DNA of 6,030 bases, taken from Ignavibacteria bacterium UBA5771 (GTDB lineage: Bacteria > Bacteroidota > Ignavibacteria > Kapaibacteriales > UBA2268). Within the stretch, counting starts at the first letter, position 1, and each line of letters starts with the position of its first letter. Below, piece by piece: positions 1-6,030 of the stretch. The DNA is taken from the NCBI GenBank assembly GCA_002418685.1, contig DIEP01000146.1, positions 1-6,030 of the forward strand, given 5' to 3'. Under the pieces are notes generated by a model. That model was not told where the DNA came from and ran no database searches. It saw only the letters and a program-made list of their open reading frames with translations. Position numbers and translations under genes: made by a program.

Positions 1-756
1 ACAATATGAACCATCCTTTTTTCTGGATCTTAAAAATGCGCAATTGTTTGTTTTAGTTTTGAAATCTTTTGAATAAATATCATATATATACATTAAATCA
101 TCGGGATGAATGAGGTTAAAAACAGATTCCTTATTAATTAATTCAGAATAGTCATAGCCCATTATGGATTTAATGTTATTTGAAGTAAAAAGAATCACTC
201 CATTTGGATCAGTAATGGAAATCAAACTGATGTGACGATCCACAACAGCGTCGATAATATTTTGAAATACATTACTCTCAACTTCTCTTTTTTTGTATTC
301 ACTATAATCAAGCCAATGAGTGAAAATAAAGAGTTCATTATTAATTACAATCGGAGTCAGACTTACTATCACATCAAATGGCTTACCTTCAGAATTGATA
401 TGTTTCCACTCGAACGAATGAAAACCTTTAGTGATAGCAATATTTATCATCTCATTTGCTTTAATAATGCTTGACTTGCCATCATCTTGGAATTCAGGAG
501 AAATCGAAGCGGGGTGAGTATTTGATAATTCTTCAAGGGATTGAATTTTAAGGAATCTTAACGCCGCCGAATTTGCATCAACAAATTTGAAGTCTTTAAT
601 TAATAAAAAAGGGTCTTTAGATTTTTCGAAGAATATGCGGTACTTCTTCTCATTTTCTTGCACTTTGAGAAGTCGCTCCTTTAATTGTTTGTTTTCTTCT
701 TCGAGGAGAGCTAAACGGTTTTTATAAAATAAGTTTGATTCTTCGAAATCATTCAT
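1..756 (-). CDS. PAS-domain sensor protein, N-terminal part (C-terminus beyond the left edge)
   Basis: Reading the minus strand from the ATG at 756-754 gives 252 codons without a stop, running off the window at base 1. An in-frame TAG (780-778) lies upstream and no other start falls between them, so this start is well fixed. Residues about 12-40 form a Glu/Lys/Leu-rich probable coiled coil (LALLEEENKQLKERLLKV). Residues about 38-155 look like a first PAS domain: YRIFFEKSKDPFLLI, then FVDANSAALRFL, ending in FEWKHINSEGKPFDV and a beta-rich stretch. Residues about 163-252 begin a second PAS domain: ISITDPNGVILFTSNN, IMGYDYSELI, the typical IHPDDL, and FLRSRKKDGSY. No signal peptide or membrane segment is visible, so it is probably cytosolic. 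PAS domains sense ligands, redox state or light and usually feed a histidine kinase, a diguanylate cyclase or a regulator. The output domain is not in the window, so histidine kinase is only the most likely guess. It is divergent from ileS and probably functionally unrelated. Confidence 0.85.
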   Translation of the reverse strand, partial: MNDFEESNLFYKNRLALLEEENKQLKERLLKVQENEKKYRIFFEKSKDPFLLIKDFKFVDANSAALRFLKIQSLEELSNTHPASISPEFQDDGKSSIIKANEMINIAITKGFHSFEWKHINSEGKPFDVIVSLTPIVINNELFIFTHWLDYSEYKKREVESNVFQNIIDAVVDRHISLISITDPNGVILFTSNNIKSIMGYDYSELINKESVFNLIHPDDLMYIYDIYSKDFKTKTNNCAFLRSRKKDGSYC

Positions 757-794
757 TGAATATAATTTAAAATTATCCTAAAAAACATAAAAAG

Positions 795-802
795 CAAAAT
801 TA
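795..802 (-). promoter_or_regulatory. Possible Bacteroidota-type -7 box for the PAS gene
   Basis: On the minus strand this reads TAATTTTG, an exact match to the TAnnTTTG -7 element of the Bacteroidota primary sigma factor. It would place the transcript start near 788 and give a leader of roughly 30 nt. No convincing TTTG -33 element sits at the usual spacing; the nearest is ATTG (829-826) with a gap of about 23 bases. A second match, TAAATTTG, lies at 890-883 on the same strand. Chance matches are likely in such AT-rich DNA. Confidence 0.3.
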
Positions 803-866
803 TTAAGATTTGAACAAATTATTGCTCAATAAACATTAATAACTCGAATTTTCTTTATATTTTTCA

Positions 867-874
867 TAATTTTG
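867..874 (+). promoter_or_regulatory. Possible Bacteroidota-type -7 box for ileS
   Basis: TAATTTTG matches the TAnnTTTG -7 consensus exactly and lies 36 bases before the ileS start, which would give a transcript start near 880 and a short leader. No TTTG is present about 19-21 bases upstream, where the -33 element is expected, so the call rests on the octamer and its position only. Confidence 0.35.
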
Positions 875-910
875 CAAATTAACAAATTTAAGAAAATATA
901 GAGAATAACA

Positions 911-3900
911 TTGGCAAAATTTAAATTATTTCCTGAGGATTTTTCGTATTCAAAGAATGAGCATAAAATCCTCAAATTTTGGGAAAAAGAGCAAATATTT
1001 GAAGAATCTTTAAATAAAAATAAAAGTAATAAACCGTTCAGCTTTTACGAAGGTCCTCCGACAGTAAATGGCAAGCCAGGTTTGCATCATTTGATGGCAC
1101 GCACTATTAAAGACACGGTTTGCAGATATAAATCTTTGCAGGGATATTATGTTCGACGTCAAGCGGGTTGGGATACACACGGTTTGCCCGTTGAATTAGC
1201 AATGGAAAAAGAGTTGGGCTTGCGAGATAAACAGGAAATCGAAGTGTATGGAATAGACCGATTCAATCAAGCATGCAAGGATTTTGTTTATAGTAACATT
1301 AAAATGGACCAAGGCTGGAACTTCTTCACAACTCGTATGGGTTATTGGGTGGATTTGAATCAAGCTTATATCACCTGCACAAATGATTATATCGAATCGG
1401 TCTGGTGGGCTTTGAAGCAATTTTTTGAGAAAGGATATATTTACCGTGGATTTAAAGTTGTGCCACAATCGCCAACTATTGCCACTCCATTAAGTTCTCA
1501 CGAGCTATCGCTTGGATATAAAGATGTTAGAGACCCGAATTTATTTTTAAAATTGAGAATCGTTTCTTCTCCAATTCCCGAACTCGCTGATAATTATCTA
1601 ATAGTGTGGACCACAACGCCTTGGACTTTGCTTGCTAATGTTGCGCTTGCAGTTGGCGAAGATATTGATTACGTGCTTGTGGAAAATACTCGCGAGTTCA
1701 AAAATGGAGAAAAATTAACCGAAAAATATGTTCTTGCAAAAGCGCGACTTTCTGTTCTTGATGGCGAAACCGTAATTTTGAAAGAATTCAAGGGTAAAGA
1801 TTTAATTGGCACGCGCTATGAGCAAATTTTGCCTTATACAAAGATTGATACAAATGAATACCCAGAGGCATTGAGCGTTTTGCCGGGCGATTTTGTATCG
1901 ACTGAAGATGGTAGCGGTATTGTGCACCTTGCTCCTGCATTCGGCGAAGACGATTATCAAATGTCTTTGAAATTCAAAATTCCATTTTTGCAACCTGTCA
2001 CTCCCGATGGACATTTCACGCAAGATATGGGAGAATTTGCGGGAAAAGCAATCAAGACATTCACATATATTGATAGAGTAGAAGAGGGATCCGACCATAC
2101 TATAGTAAATTTGTTGAAACAGTTAGACAAAGTTTATCGAGCATCGTTTGATTACTTGCATAGTTATCCGCATTGTTGGCGAACAGGCAATCCAATAATG
2201 TATTACGCTCGTAATTCATGGTTCATTAAATCCACTTCCTATAAAGAAAAGCTAATTGAATTGAACAAGCAAATAAATTGGCAACCTCCCGAAATTGGTG
2301 AAGGAAGATTTGGAAATTGGTTGGAAGATGTCAAAGATTGGGCACTTTCTCGCGACCGATATTGGGGAACACCACTTCCAATTTGGGTTAATGAAAACAA
2401 TAAAGATGATTATTTTGCAATTGGCTCAATTGCTGAATTATTAAACGGACTCTATGAATATAATGATGGAACACTTGTTCCCGTAAGCGAACTTTCCGCA
2501 GAAATTGATTTACATAAACCTTTTGTTGATAATATTATTTTCATTAAAGATAATAATAAATATCGCAGAACTCCCGAAGTAATTGATGTTTGGTTTGATT
2601 CGGGGTCGATGCCATTTGCTCAATTCCATTATCCATTTGAAAATCAGGAGTTATTTAATGAGCAATTTCCTGCTGATTTCATTGCAGAAGGGGTTGATCA
2701 AACGCGAGGATGGTTCTATACTTTGCATAATATTGCGACTGCACTTTTCGAAAAGCCCGCATTCAAAAATATCGTTGTTAATGAATTAATACTCGATAGC
2801 ACGGGAGTCAAAATGTCCAAATCAAAAGGCAATGTTCTTGACTCATTTGAAATTATGGAAAAATACAGTGCTGATGCGGTTCGCTGGTATTTATTTGTTA
2901 ATAATCCACCTTGGAAACCGACTTTATTCAATCCTGATGATTTGACAAAGACGGTGATTTCTGATTTTTTGCGTTCGCTTACTAACACATATACATTTTT
3001 TGCAATGTATGCAAATATTGATAATTTTGATCCCACTTTACCTGAAATACCTTTGGAAAGCAGGCCCGTCATCGATAAATGGATCATTTCAAGGGTTAAT
3101 TCAATCACAAAGCAATATGCAAAATTTATGGATGAATATGAACTTACAAAAGCGCATAGATTAATACAGGATTTTATTATCAATGAGTTATCTAATTGGT
3201 ATATTCGACGCAATCGCCGACGCTTTTGGAAAGGAGAAAATGATGACGAGAAACTTGCTGCTTATCAAACACTTTATTACACTTTGAAGAGATTGACTGT
3301 GTTAATTTCTCCTGCTGCACCATTCATCAGCGAAGATTTATATCAAAAGTTACGAATTGAGACTGATCCAAAATCAGTTCATCTTGAAAATTTCCCAAAA
3401 GTAGATGATAATGCAATCGATTTGCAATTAGAAGAAAAAATGGCACTTATCGAGGATATCGTTTGGTTGGCACGTTCCCTACGTGAAAAAGCAAGAATCA
3501 GAGTTCGTCAGCCACTTTCTCGCTTGCTTATTCCAACTGATTCTTTGCAAACTAAACGTGAAATAATGGAATTTGAAGACATAATTCTCGAAGAATTAAA
3601 TATTAAAAAAATAGAATTTATCGAAAAAGATAATACAGATATAATCAAAAGAAAAGCCAAAGCCAATTTCAAAGTAATGGGCAAGAAATTCGGCAAGCTT
3701 ATGAAAATTGCAGCCGAAGCAGTATCAACGCTTACTACTCGGCAAATTATTGAATTGGAAAATAATGGGAAAATAGAATTAAATTTCGGCGGCGAGCATT
3801 TTGAATTTGTTCGTGATGACGTTGAAATCTATAATGAAGATATTGAAGGATGGCTCGTTGCAACCGATGGAAAAATAACTGTTGCTCTTGATACAACTCT

Positions 3901-4168
3901 TGATGAAAAATTACGTCAAGAAGGAATTGCACGCGAATTCATTAGCAAAGTACAAAATTTGCGAAAAGATCAGGGCTTTGAAGTCATTGATAGAATTGAA
4001 ATTATTTTCAATACGAACCCTGAAATAAGAGACGCAATAATAAATATGAAAGAATATATCCAAAGCGATACTCTTGCAGTGAATTTGAAATTTGATGAGA
4101 ATCTGAAAGATGGGACTGAAATTGATCTTTTAGAAAATAAAGTGAATATTTTAGTAAATAAAGTATAA
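911..4168 (+). CDS. ileS: Isoleucyl-tRNA synthetase (type-2-like, TTG start)
   Basis: Cytosolic class I enzyme that activates isoleucine with ATP and charges tRNA-Ile; the full 1085 residues are present. The start is TTG: an in-frame TAG (899-901) lies just upstream and the next Met is residue 62, after the active-site motif. A weak AGAGAA-like sequence (902-906) precedes it. In order: the HIGH motif appears as GLHH (residues 57-60, in PPTVNGKPGLHH); AGWDTHGLPVE (85-95); the CP1 editing insertion at about 185-420 with WTTTPWT (233-239) and GSGIVHLAPAFGEDDY (334-349, probable editing Asp347); DWALSRDRYWGTPLPIW (476-492); DVWFDSGS (559-566); AEGVDQTRGWFYT (592-604); KMSKS (634-638); an anticodon-binding helical domain (about 720-880, NWYIRRNRRRFW at 762-773); and a C-terminal DUF5915-like tail (about 890-1085). 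The tail has no Cys4 zinc finger, unlike type-1 bacterial IleRS. CP1 also lacks the usual zinc-knuckle cysteines apart from Cys422. No frameshift or missing catalytic block is apparent. Confidence 0.97.
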   Translation: MAKFKLFPEDFSYSKNEHKILKFWEKEQIFEESLNKNKSNKPFSFYEGPPTVNGKPGLHHLMARTIKDTVCRYKSLQGYYVRRQAGWDTHGLPVELAMEKELGLRDKQEIEVYGIDRFNQACKDFVYSNIKMDQGWNFFTTRMGYWVDLNQAYITCTNDYIESVWWALKQFFEKGYIYRGFKVVPQSPTIATPLSSHELSLGYKDVRDPNLFLKLRIVSSPIPELADNYLIVWTTTPWTLLANVALAVGEDIDYVLVENTREFKNGEKLTEKYVLAKARLSVLDGETVILKEFKGKDLIGTRYEQILPYTKIDTNEYPEALSVLPGDFVSTEDGSGIVHLAPAFGEDDYQMSLKFKIPFLQPVTPDGHFTQDMGEFAGKAIKTFTYIDRVEEGSDHTIVNLLKQLDKVYRASFDYLHSYPHCWRTGNPIMYYARNSWFIKSTSYKEKLIELNKQINWQPPEIGEGRFGNWLEDVKDWALSRDRYWGTPLPIWVNENNKDDYFAIGSIAELLNGLYEYNDGTLVPVSELSAEIDLHKPFVDNIIFIKDNNKYRRTPEVIDVWFDSGSMPFAQFHYPFENQELFNEQFPADFIAEGVDQTRGWFYTLHNIATALFEKPAFKNIVVNELILDSTGVKMSKSKGNVLDSFEIMEKYSADAVRWYLFVNNPPWKPTLFNPDDLTKTVISDFLRSLTNTYTFFAMYANIDNFDPTLPEIPLESRPVIDKWIISRVNSITKQYAKFMDEYELTKAHRLIQDFIINELSNWYIRRNRRRFWKGENDDEKLAAYQTLYYTLKRLTVLISPAAPFISEDLYQKLRIETDPKSVHLENFPKVDDNAIDLQLEEKMALIEDIVWLARSLREKARIRVRQPLSRLLIPTDSLQTKREIMEFEDIILEELNIKKIEFIEKDNTDIIKRKAKANFKVMGKKFGKLMKIAAEAVSTLTTRQIIELENNGKIELNFGGEHFEFVRDDVEIYNEDIEGWLVATDGKITVALDTTLDEKLRQEGIAREFISKVQNLRKDQGFEVIDRIEIIFNTNPEIRDAIINMKEYIQSDTLAVNLKFDENLKDGTEIDLLENKVNILVNKV

Positions 4169-4216
4169 ATAATTAATTTGAAAATAATTATATTTGAAAA
4201 AATTTGGGAGTAGAAA
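4169..4216 (+). promoter_or_regulatory. ileS-traR spacer with Shine-Dalgarno and possible -7 box
   Basis: Forty-eight bases separate the two genes. GGGAG at 4206-4210, six bases before the ATG, is the clearest ribosome-binding site in the window. TATATTTG (4189-4196) fits the TAnnTTTG -7 consensus, so an internal promoter is possible, but no -33 element is seen. ATAATTA (4169-4175) can pair with TAATTAT (4185-4191) around a 9-base loop. That stem is only A-T pairs with no T-tract after it, so it is not a credible terminator. The 9-mer ATTTGAAAA occurs twice, at 4176 and 4192. Confidence 0.45.
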
Positions 4217-5068
4217 ATGGCAAAGAAAAAAGATGAAACAACTTCACCAAAAAAGGAAGCTAAAAAAGTGAAATCAGCTCCTGAAGTTAAAGTGGTAGAT
4301 GCTCCAAAAACTACGGCATCAAAAAAAGCACCCGTTGCAAAAGCTTCTAAAAGCAAGAAAGCCGAAGTTTCTGCTGAAACACTTCCCGCAACTGCAAAAG
4401 TAGCGAGTGAACCTGTTCAGCCGAAAAATAAACAGGCAAAATCTGCAAAAGTGGAAAAACCCAAAGTTGAACCGACCAAAGCGCAAAAATCAACGGAAGT
4501 TCCTACTCCTAAAGAAAAGCCGAGCCGTAAAACAAAAGCATCTGTCGTTGAGACTCCAAAAGTGGAAGATACTATTGAATCTAAGCCAAAAGTTAAAGAA
4601 GTAATTCCTCCCGTTGCGGCTAAGAAAAAGGCAAAACCAACTAAGAAAGAAGTTGAACCCGAGCCAAAGAAAGTGCTGGAAATCAAAAGCCAAGAAAACC
4701 TGACTCCCACAAAAAAATTAGTTCTCAATAAAAAGTCGACAAATCAAATCGAAACTCCCGTAGTTGAAGCCAAGACTGAACCACAACCAAAATTTGAAAC
4801 CAAAAAAGCTTCAAAGAAAGCACCTGAACCAAAACCATCAATACAGGGGAAGAAAGCAGTAGCACCCAAACCAAAATCGACTGAGATGGAGAAAGAAGAG
4901 ATAGAAACAGAAACAGTTGCTCCCAAATCAAAATTGCCCGAACCTAAAAATGAACCCGTAGCACCTGAACCAAAGACACCAATGACTTTAAAAAAGAGTA
5001 TTAAAGGAACCAAGCCATCAGCAGCAATTGAAGCCGAAGAACCCGAACAGCCCACTCCAACAGTTCGC
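4217..5068 (+). repeat. Low-complexity region encoding the Lys/Pro/Ala/Glu-rich tail
   Basis: This stretch encodes residues 1-284 of the DksA/TraR-family protein. Short degenerate units recur without a fixed period: KPKVE, VEPTK, PEPK, KKAP, APKPK, ETPVVE and SKKA variants. The purine-rich Lys, Glu and Pro codons leave long open frames on the opposite strand that are not genes. Tails of this type often change length between relatives through replication slippage, which would fit the irregular unit spacing; that is inference. Confidence 0.6.
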
Positions 5069-5476
5069 TATTCAGATGAAGAACTCGAAATGTTTGAAAG
5101 AGTAATAACTGAATCGAAGCGAGAATCATTCGAAGAATTGCGCATGCTGAAAGAAAGATTAGAAGATTTGAATACTTATGACCTTGCCGAAGAAAGTATG
5201 TTCTACTCAATGCACATGGGCGAGCAAGGTTCCGAACCTCAAGAAAAAGAGAAAACTTATGCCCAAATCCAAAGAATAAATGAATATATCAAAAAATTGG
5301 ATGAAGCTTTGCAAAGAATCAAGGACAAAACCTATGGGATATGCCGTGTTTGTGGTATTTTGATTGCAAAAGAGAGATTATTAGCCGTGCCAATCACCAC
5401 TTTATCAGCGTCTTGGAAAATTCACCAGCGCTGCCCTGAAGATGGAATTGATAGGATTGAACCATTCGATAACTAA
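4217..5476 (+). CDS. DksA/TraR-family protein with long Lys/Pro-rich N-terminal extension
   Basis: The 419-residue protein has two parts. Residues 1-284 are low-complexity and probably disordered: by hand count about 24% Lys and 14% Pro in the first 280, with much Ala, Glu, Val and Thr, one aromatic residue (Phe193) and no Cys. They resemble histone-H1-like or AlgP-like tails. Residues about 285-405 match the DksA/TraR family (typically about 120-150 residues): RYSDEELEMFERVI opens helix 1, then a loop at about 319-345, helix 2 at about 346-370, and KTYGICRVCG with AKERLLAVPITTL. Such proteins bind the RNA polymerase secondary channel and in some bacteria work with ppGpp. Cys376 and Cys379 are kept, but the second zinc pair expected at 397 and 400 is Ser and Trp; a lone Cys406 follows. 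No DxxDxA motif, which acts at the coiled-coil tip in E. coli DksA, is seen. So family membership is firm and a DksA-like function is not. The ATG has a good Shine-Dalgarno. It is probably cotranscribed with ileS and lspA. Confidence 0.85.
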   Translation: MAKKKDETTSPKKEAKKVKSAPEVKVVDAPKTTASKKAPVAKASKSKKAEVSAETLPATAKVASEPVQPKNKQAKSAKVEKPKVEPTKAQKSTEVPTPKEKPSRKTKASVVETPKVEDTIESKPKVKEVIPPVAAKKKAKPTKKEVEPEPKKVLEIKSQENLTPTKKLVLNKKSTNQIETPVVEAKTEPQPKFETKKASKKAPEPKPSIQGKKAVAPKPKSTEMEKEEIETETVAPKSKLPEPKNEPVAPEPKTPMTLKKSIKGTKPSAAIEAEEPEQPTPTVRYSDEELEMFERVITESKRESFEELRMLKERLEDLNTYDLAEESMFYSMHMGEQGSEPQEKEKTYAQIQRINEYIKKLDEALQRIKDKTYGICRVCGILIAKERLLAVPITTLSASWKIHQRCPEDGIDRIEPFDN

Positions 5477-5479
5477 TCT

Positions 5480-6030
5480 ATGGAAATATCAGAAATAGAA
5501 GCAAATAAGACATCGAAATCAACCGTATTTTTTATTATTTGTGCAATCCTTGTATTAATTGACCAAATCACTAAACTTATTATTCATGGGTTTGCTCTTG
5601 GTAGTATTCAATTTCCAGGTTTGGAATATGGGTCTCAAATCCCTGTAATTGGCGATTTCCTTCAAATAACATATATCGAAAATCCGGGGATGGCATTTGG
5701 TATCCACTTCCAGGGTCTTGGGAAATTCTTTTTGAGTTTATTTTCGATTATAGCAAGTGGGTTGATTGGATGGTATCTTTACAAAATTAAGGAAGCCAAT
5801 ATTTTTGTAAAAGTTGCTGTAACTCTCGTCTTAGCGGGCGCAATCGGGAATTTGATTGATAGAGTGTTTTATGGTATTGTTTTTGGATATGCTCCTCTAT
5901 TTTATGGCAGAGTGGTGGATTTCATTCAAGTGGATATACCTGATATAAATATTGGCAATTTGAATTGGTCGCACTGGCCTATATTCAATGTTGCTGATAG
6001 CTGTGTAACGGTCGGGATTGTTCTATTGCT
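5480..6030 (+). CDS. lspA: Lipoprotein signal peptidase (signal peptidase II), 3' end beyond the window
   Basis: Inner-membrane aspartyl protease that cuts the signal peptide from prolipoproteins after Lgt adds diacylglycerol to the conserved Cys; it is the target of globomycin. The 183 visible codons include the family blocks in order: DQITK (28-32), ENPGMAFG (67-74, the family's NxGxAF block), GAIGNLIDR (120-128), GRVVDF (143-148) and FNVADS (169-174). The catalytic aspartates are Asp127 and Asp173. Hydrophobic segments lie at about 16-35, 82-100 and 109-122, and another starts near 172, fitting the four-helix topology. Only the end of the last helix and the short C-terminal tail are missing. 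The ATG follows the previous gene's TAA by three bases with no Shine-Dalgarno close by, which suggests translational coupling. The frame is the same as that of the upstream gene. Confidence 0.95.
   Translation, partial: MEISEIEANKTSKSTVFFIICAILVLIDQITKLIIHGFALGSIQFPGLEYGSQIPVIGDFLQITYIENPGMAFGIHFQGLGKFFLSLFSIIASGLIGWYLYKIKEANIFVKVAVTLVLAGAIGNLIDRVFYGIVFGYAPLFYGRVVDFIQVDIPDINIGNLNWSHWPIFNVADSCVTVGIVLL

Larger units (their letters stand above)
757..910. promoter_or_regulatory. Divergent intergenic region between the PAS gene and ileS
   Basis: About 154 bp of very AT-rich DNA separates the two divergent starts and must hold the signals for both genes unless ileS is read from elsewhere. It contains one TAATTTTG octamer on each strand (listed separately), placed nearly symmetrically, 36 and 38 bases from the respective start codons. 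A near-palindrome, ATAATTTAAAATTAT, lies at 762-776. No stable hairpin, terminator, T-box-like leader or small ORF could be supported by eye. The region is short for a T-box riboswitch, and the leader inferred for ileS is only about 30 nt. Confidence 0.55.

Noticed and set aside
232..474. Plus-strand open frame of 80 codons
   Set aside because: It lies wholly antisense to the PAS gene, has no recognisable domain, and the minus-strand frame gives clear PAS motifs.
735..766. TTGATT (735-740) and TATAAT (761-766) as a sigma-70-like promoter for ileS
   Set aside because: The 20-base gap is too long, the -35 part lies inside the PAS gene, and it is about 145 bases from ileS; AT-rich chance match is likely.
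757..910. T-box riboswitch or other leader RNA before ileS
   Set aside because: The space is too short, no T-box core or specifier stem is visible, and the likely leader is about 30 nt.
2716..3213. Minus-strand open frame of 165 codons inside ileS
   Set aside because: It is opposite highly conserved IleRS sequence including KMSKS; the composition is that of a shadow frame and no domain is recognisable.
4169..4191. Hairpin after ileS as an intrinsic terminator
   Set aside because: Seven A-T pairs only, no GC stem and no following T-run; the downstream gene also looks cotranscribed.
4417..5055. Several Ser/Phe/Gly-rich minus-strand open frames opposite the regulator gene
   Set aside because: They are the complement of Lys/Pro/Glu/Ala codons in the low-complexity tail, which rarely give minus-strand stops; they have no supported start or family.

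Overview
Base composition is AT-rich, and the proteins look like those of the FCB superphylum (Bacteroidota / Chlorobiota / Ignavibacteria / Kapabacteria). Three things support this: a type-2-like IleRS with Bacteroidota-like wording around its motifs, a DksA/TraR protein whose zinc finger is partly lost (common in that group), and the order ileS - traR/dksA - lspA, which I recall from that group. Two TAnnTTTG boxes, resembling the Bacteroidota -7 promoter element, lie in the divergent intergenic region. The genus cannot be named from this window.

Layout. Positions 1-756, minus strand: the N-terminal 252 codons of a PAS-domain sensor protein that runs off the left edge. Positions 757-910: a divergent, very AT-rich promoter region of about 154 bp. 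Positions 911-4168, plus strand: complete isoleucyl-tRNA synthetase starting at TTG. Positions 4169-4216: a short AT-rich spacer ending in a good Shine-Dalgarno sequence. Positions 4217-5476: a DksA/TraR-family protein with a very long Lys/Pro/Ala-rich N-terminal extension. Positions 5480-6030: lspA, lipoprotein signal peptidase, three bases after the previous stop and cut by the right edge.

The three plus-strand genes probably form one operon that joins tRNA charging, a transcription-associated regulator and lipoprotein maturation. This is a housekeeping region. I see no mobile element, CRISPR array, RNA gene or new multi-gene system. The points most worth a second look are the GLHH form of the IleRS HIGH motif (linked to strong mupirocin resistance in other type-2 IleRS enzymes) and the unusual architecture of the DksA/TraR protein.
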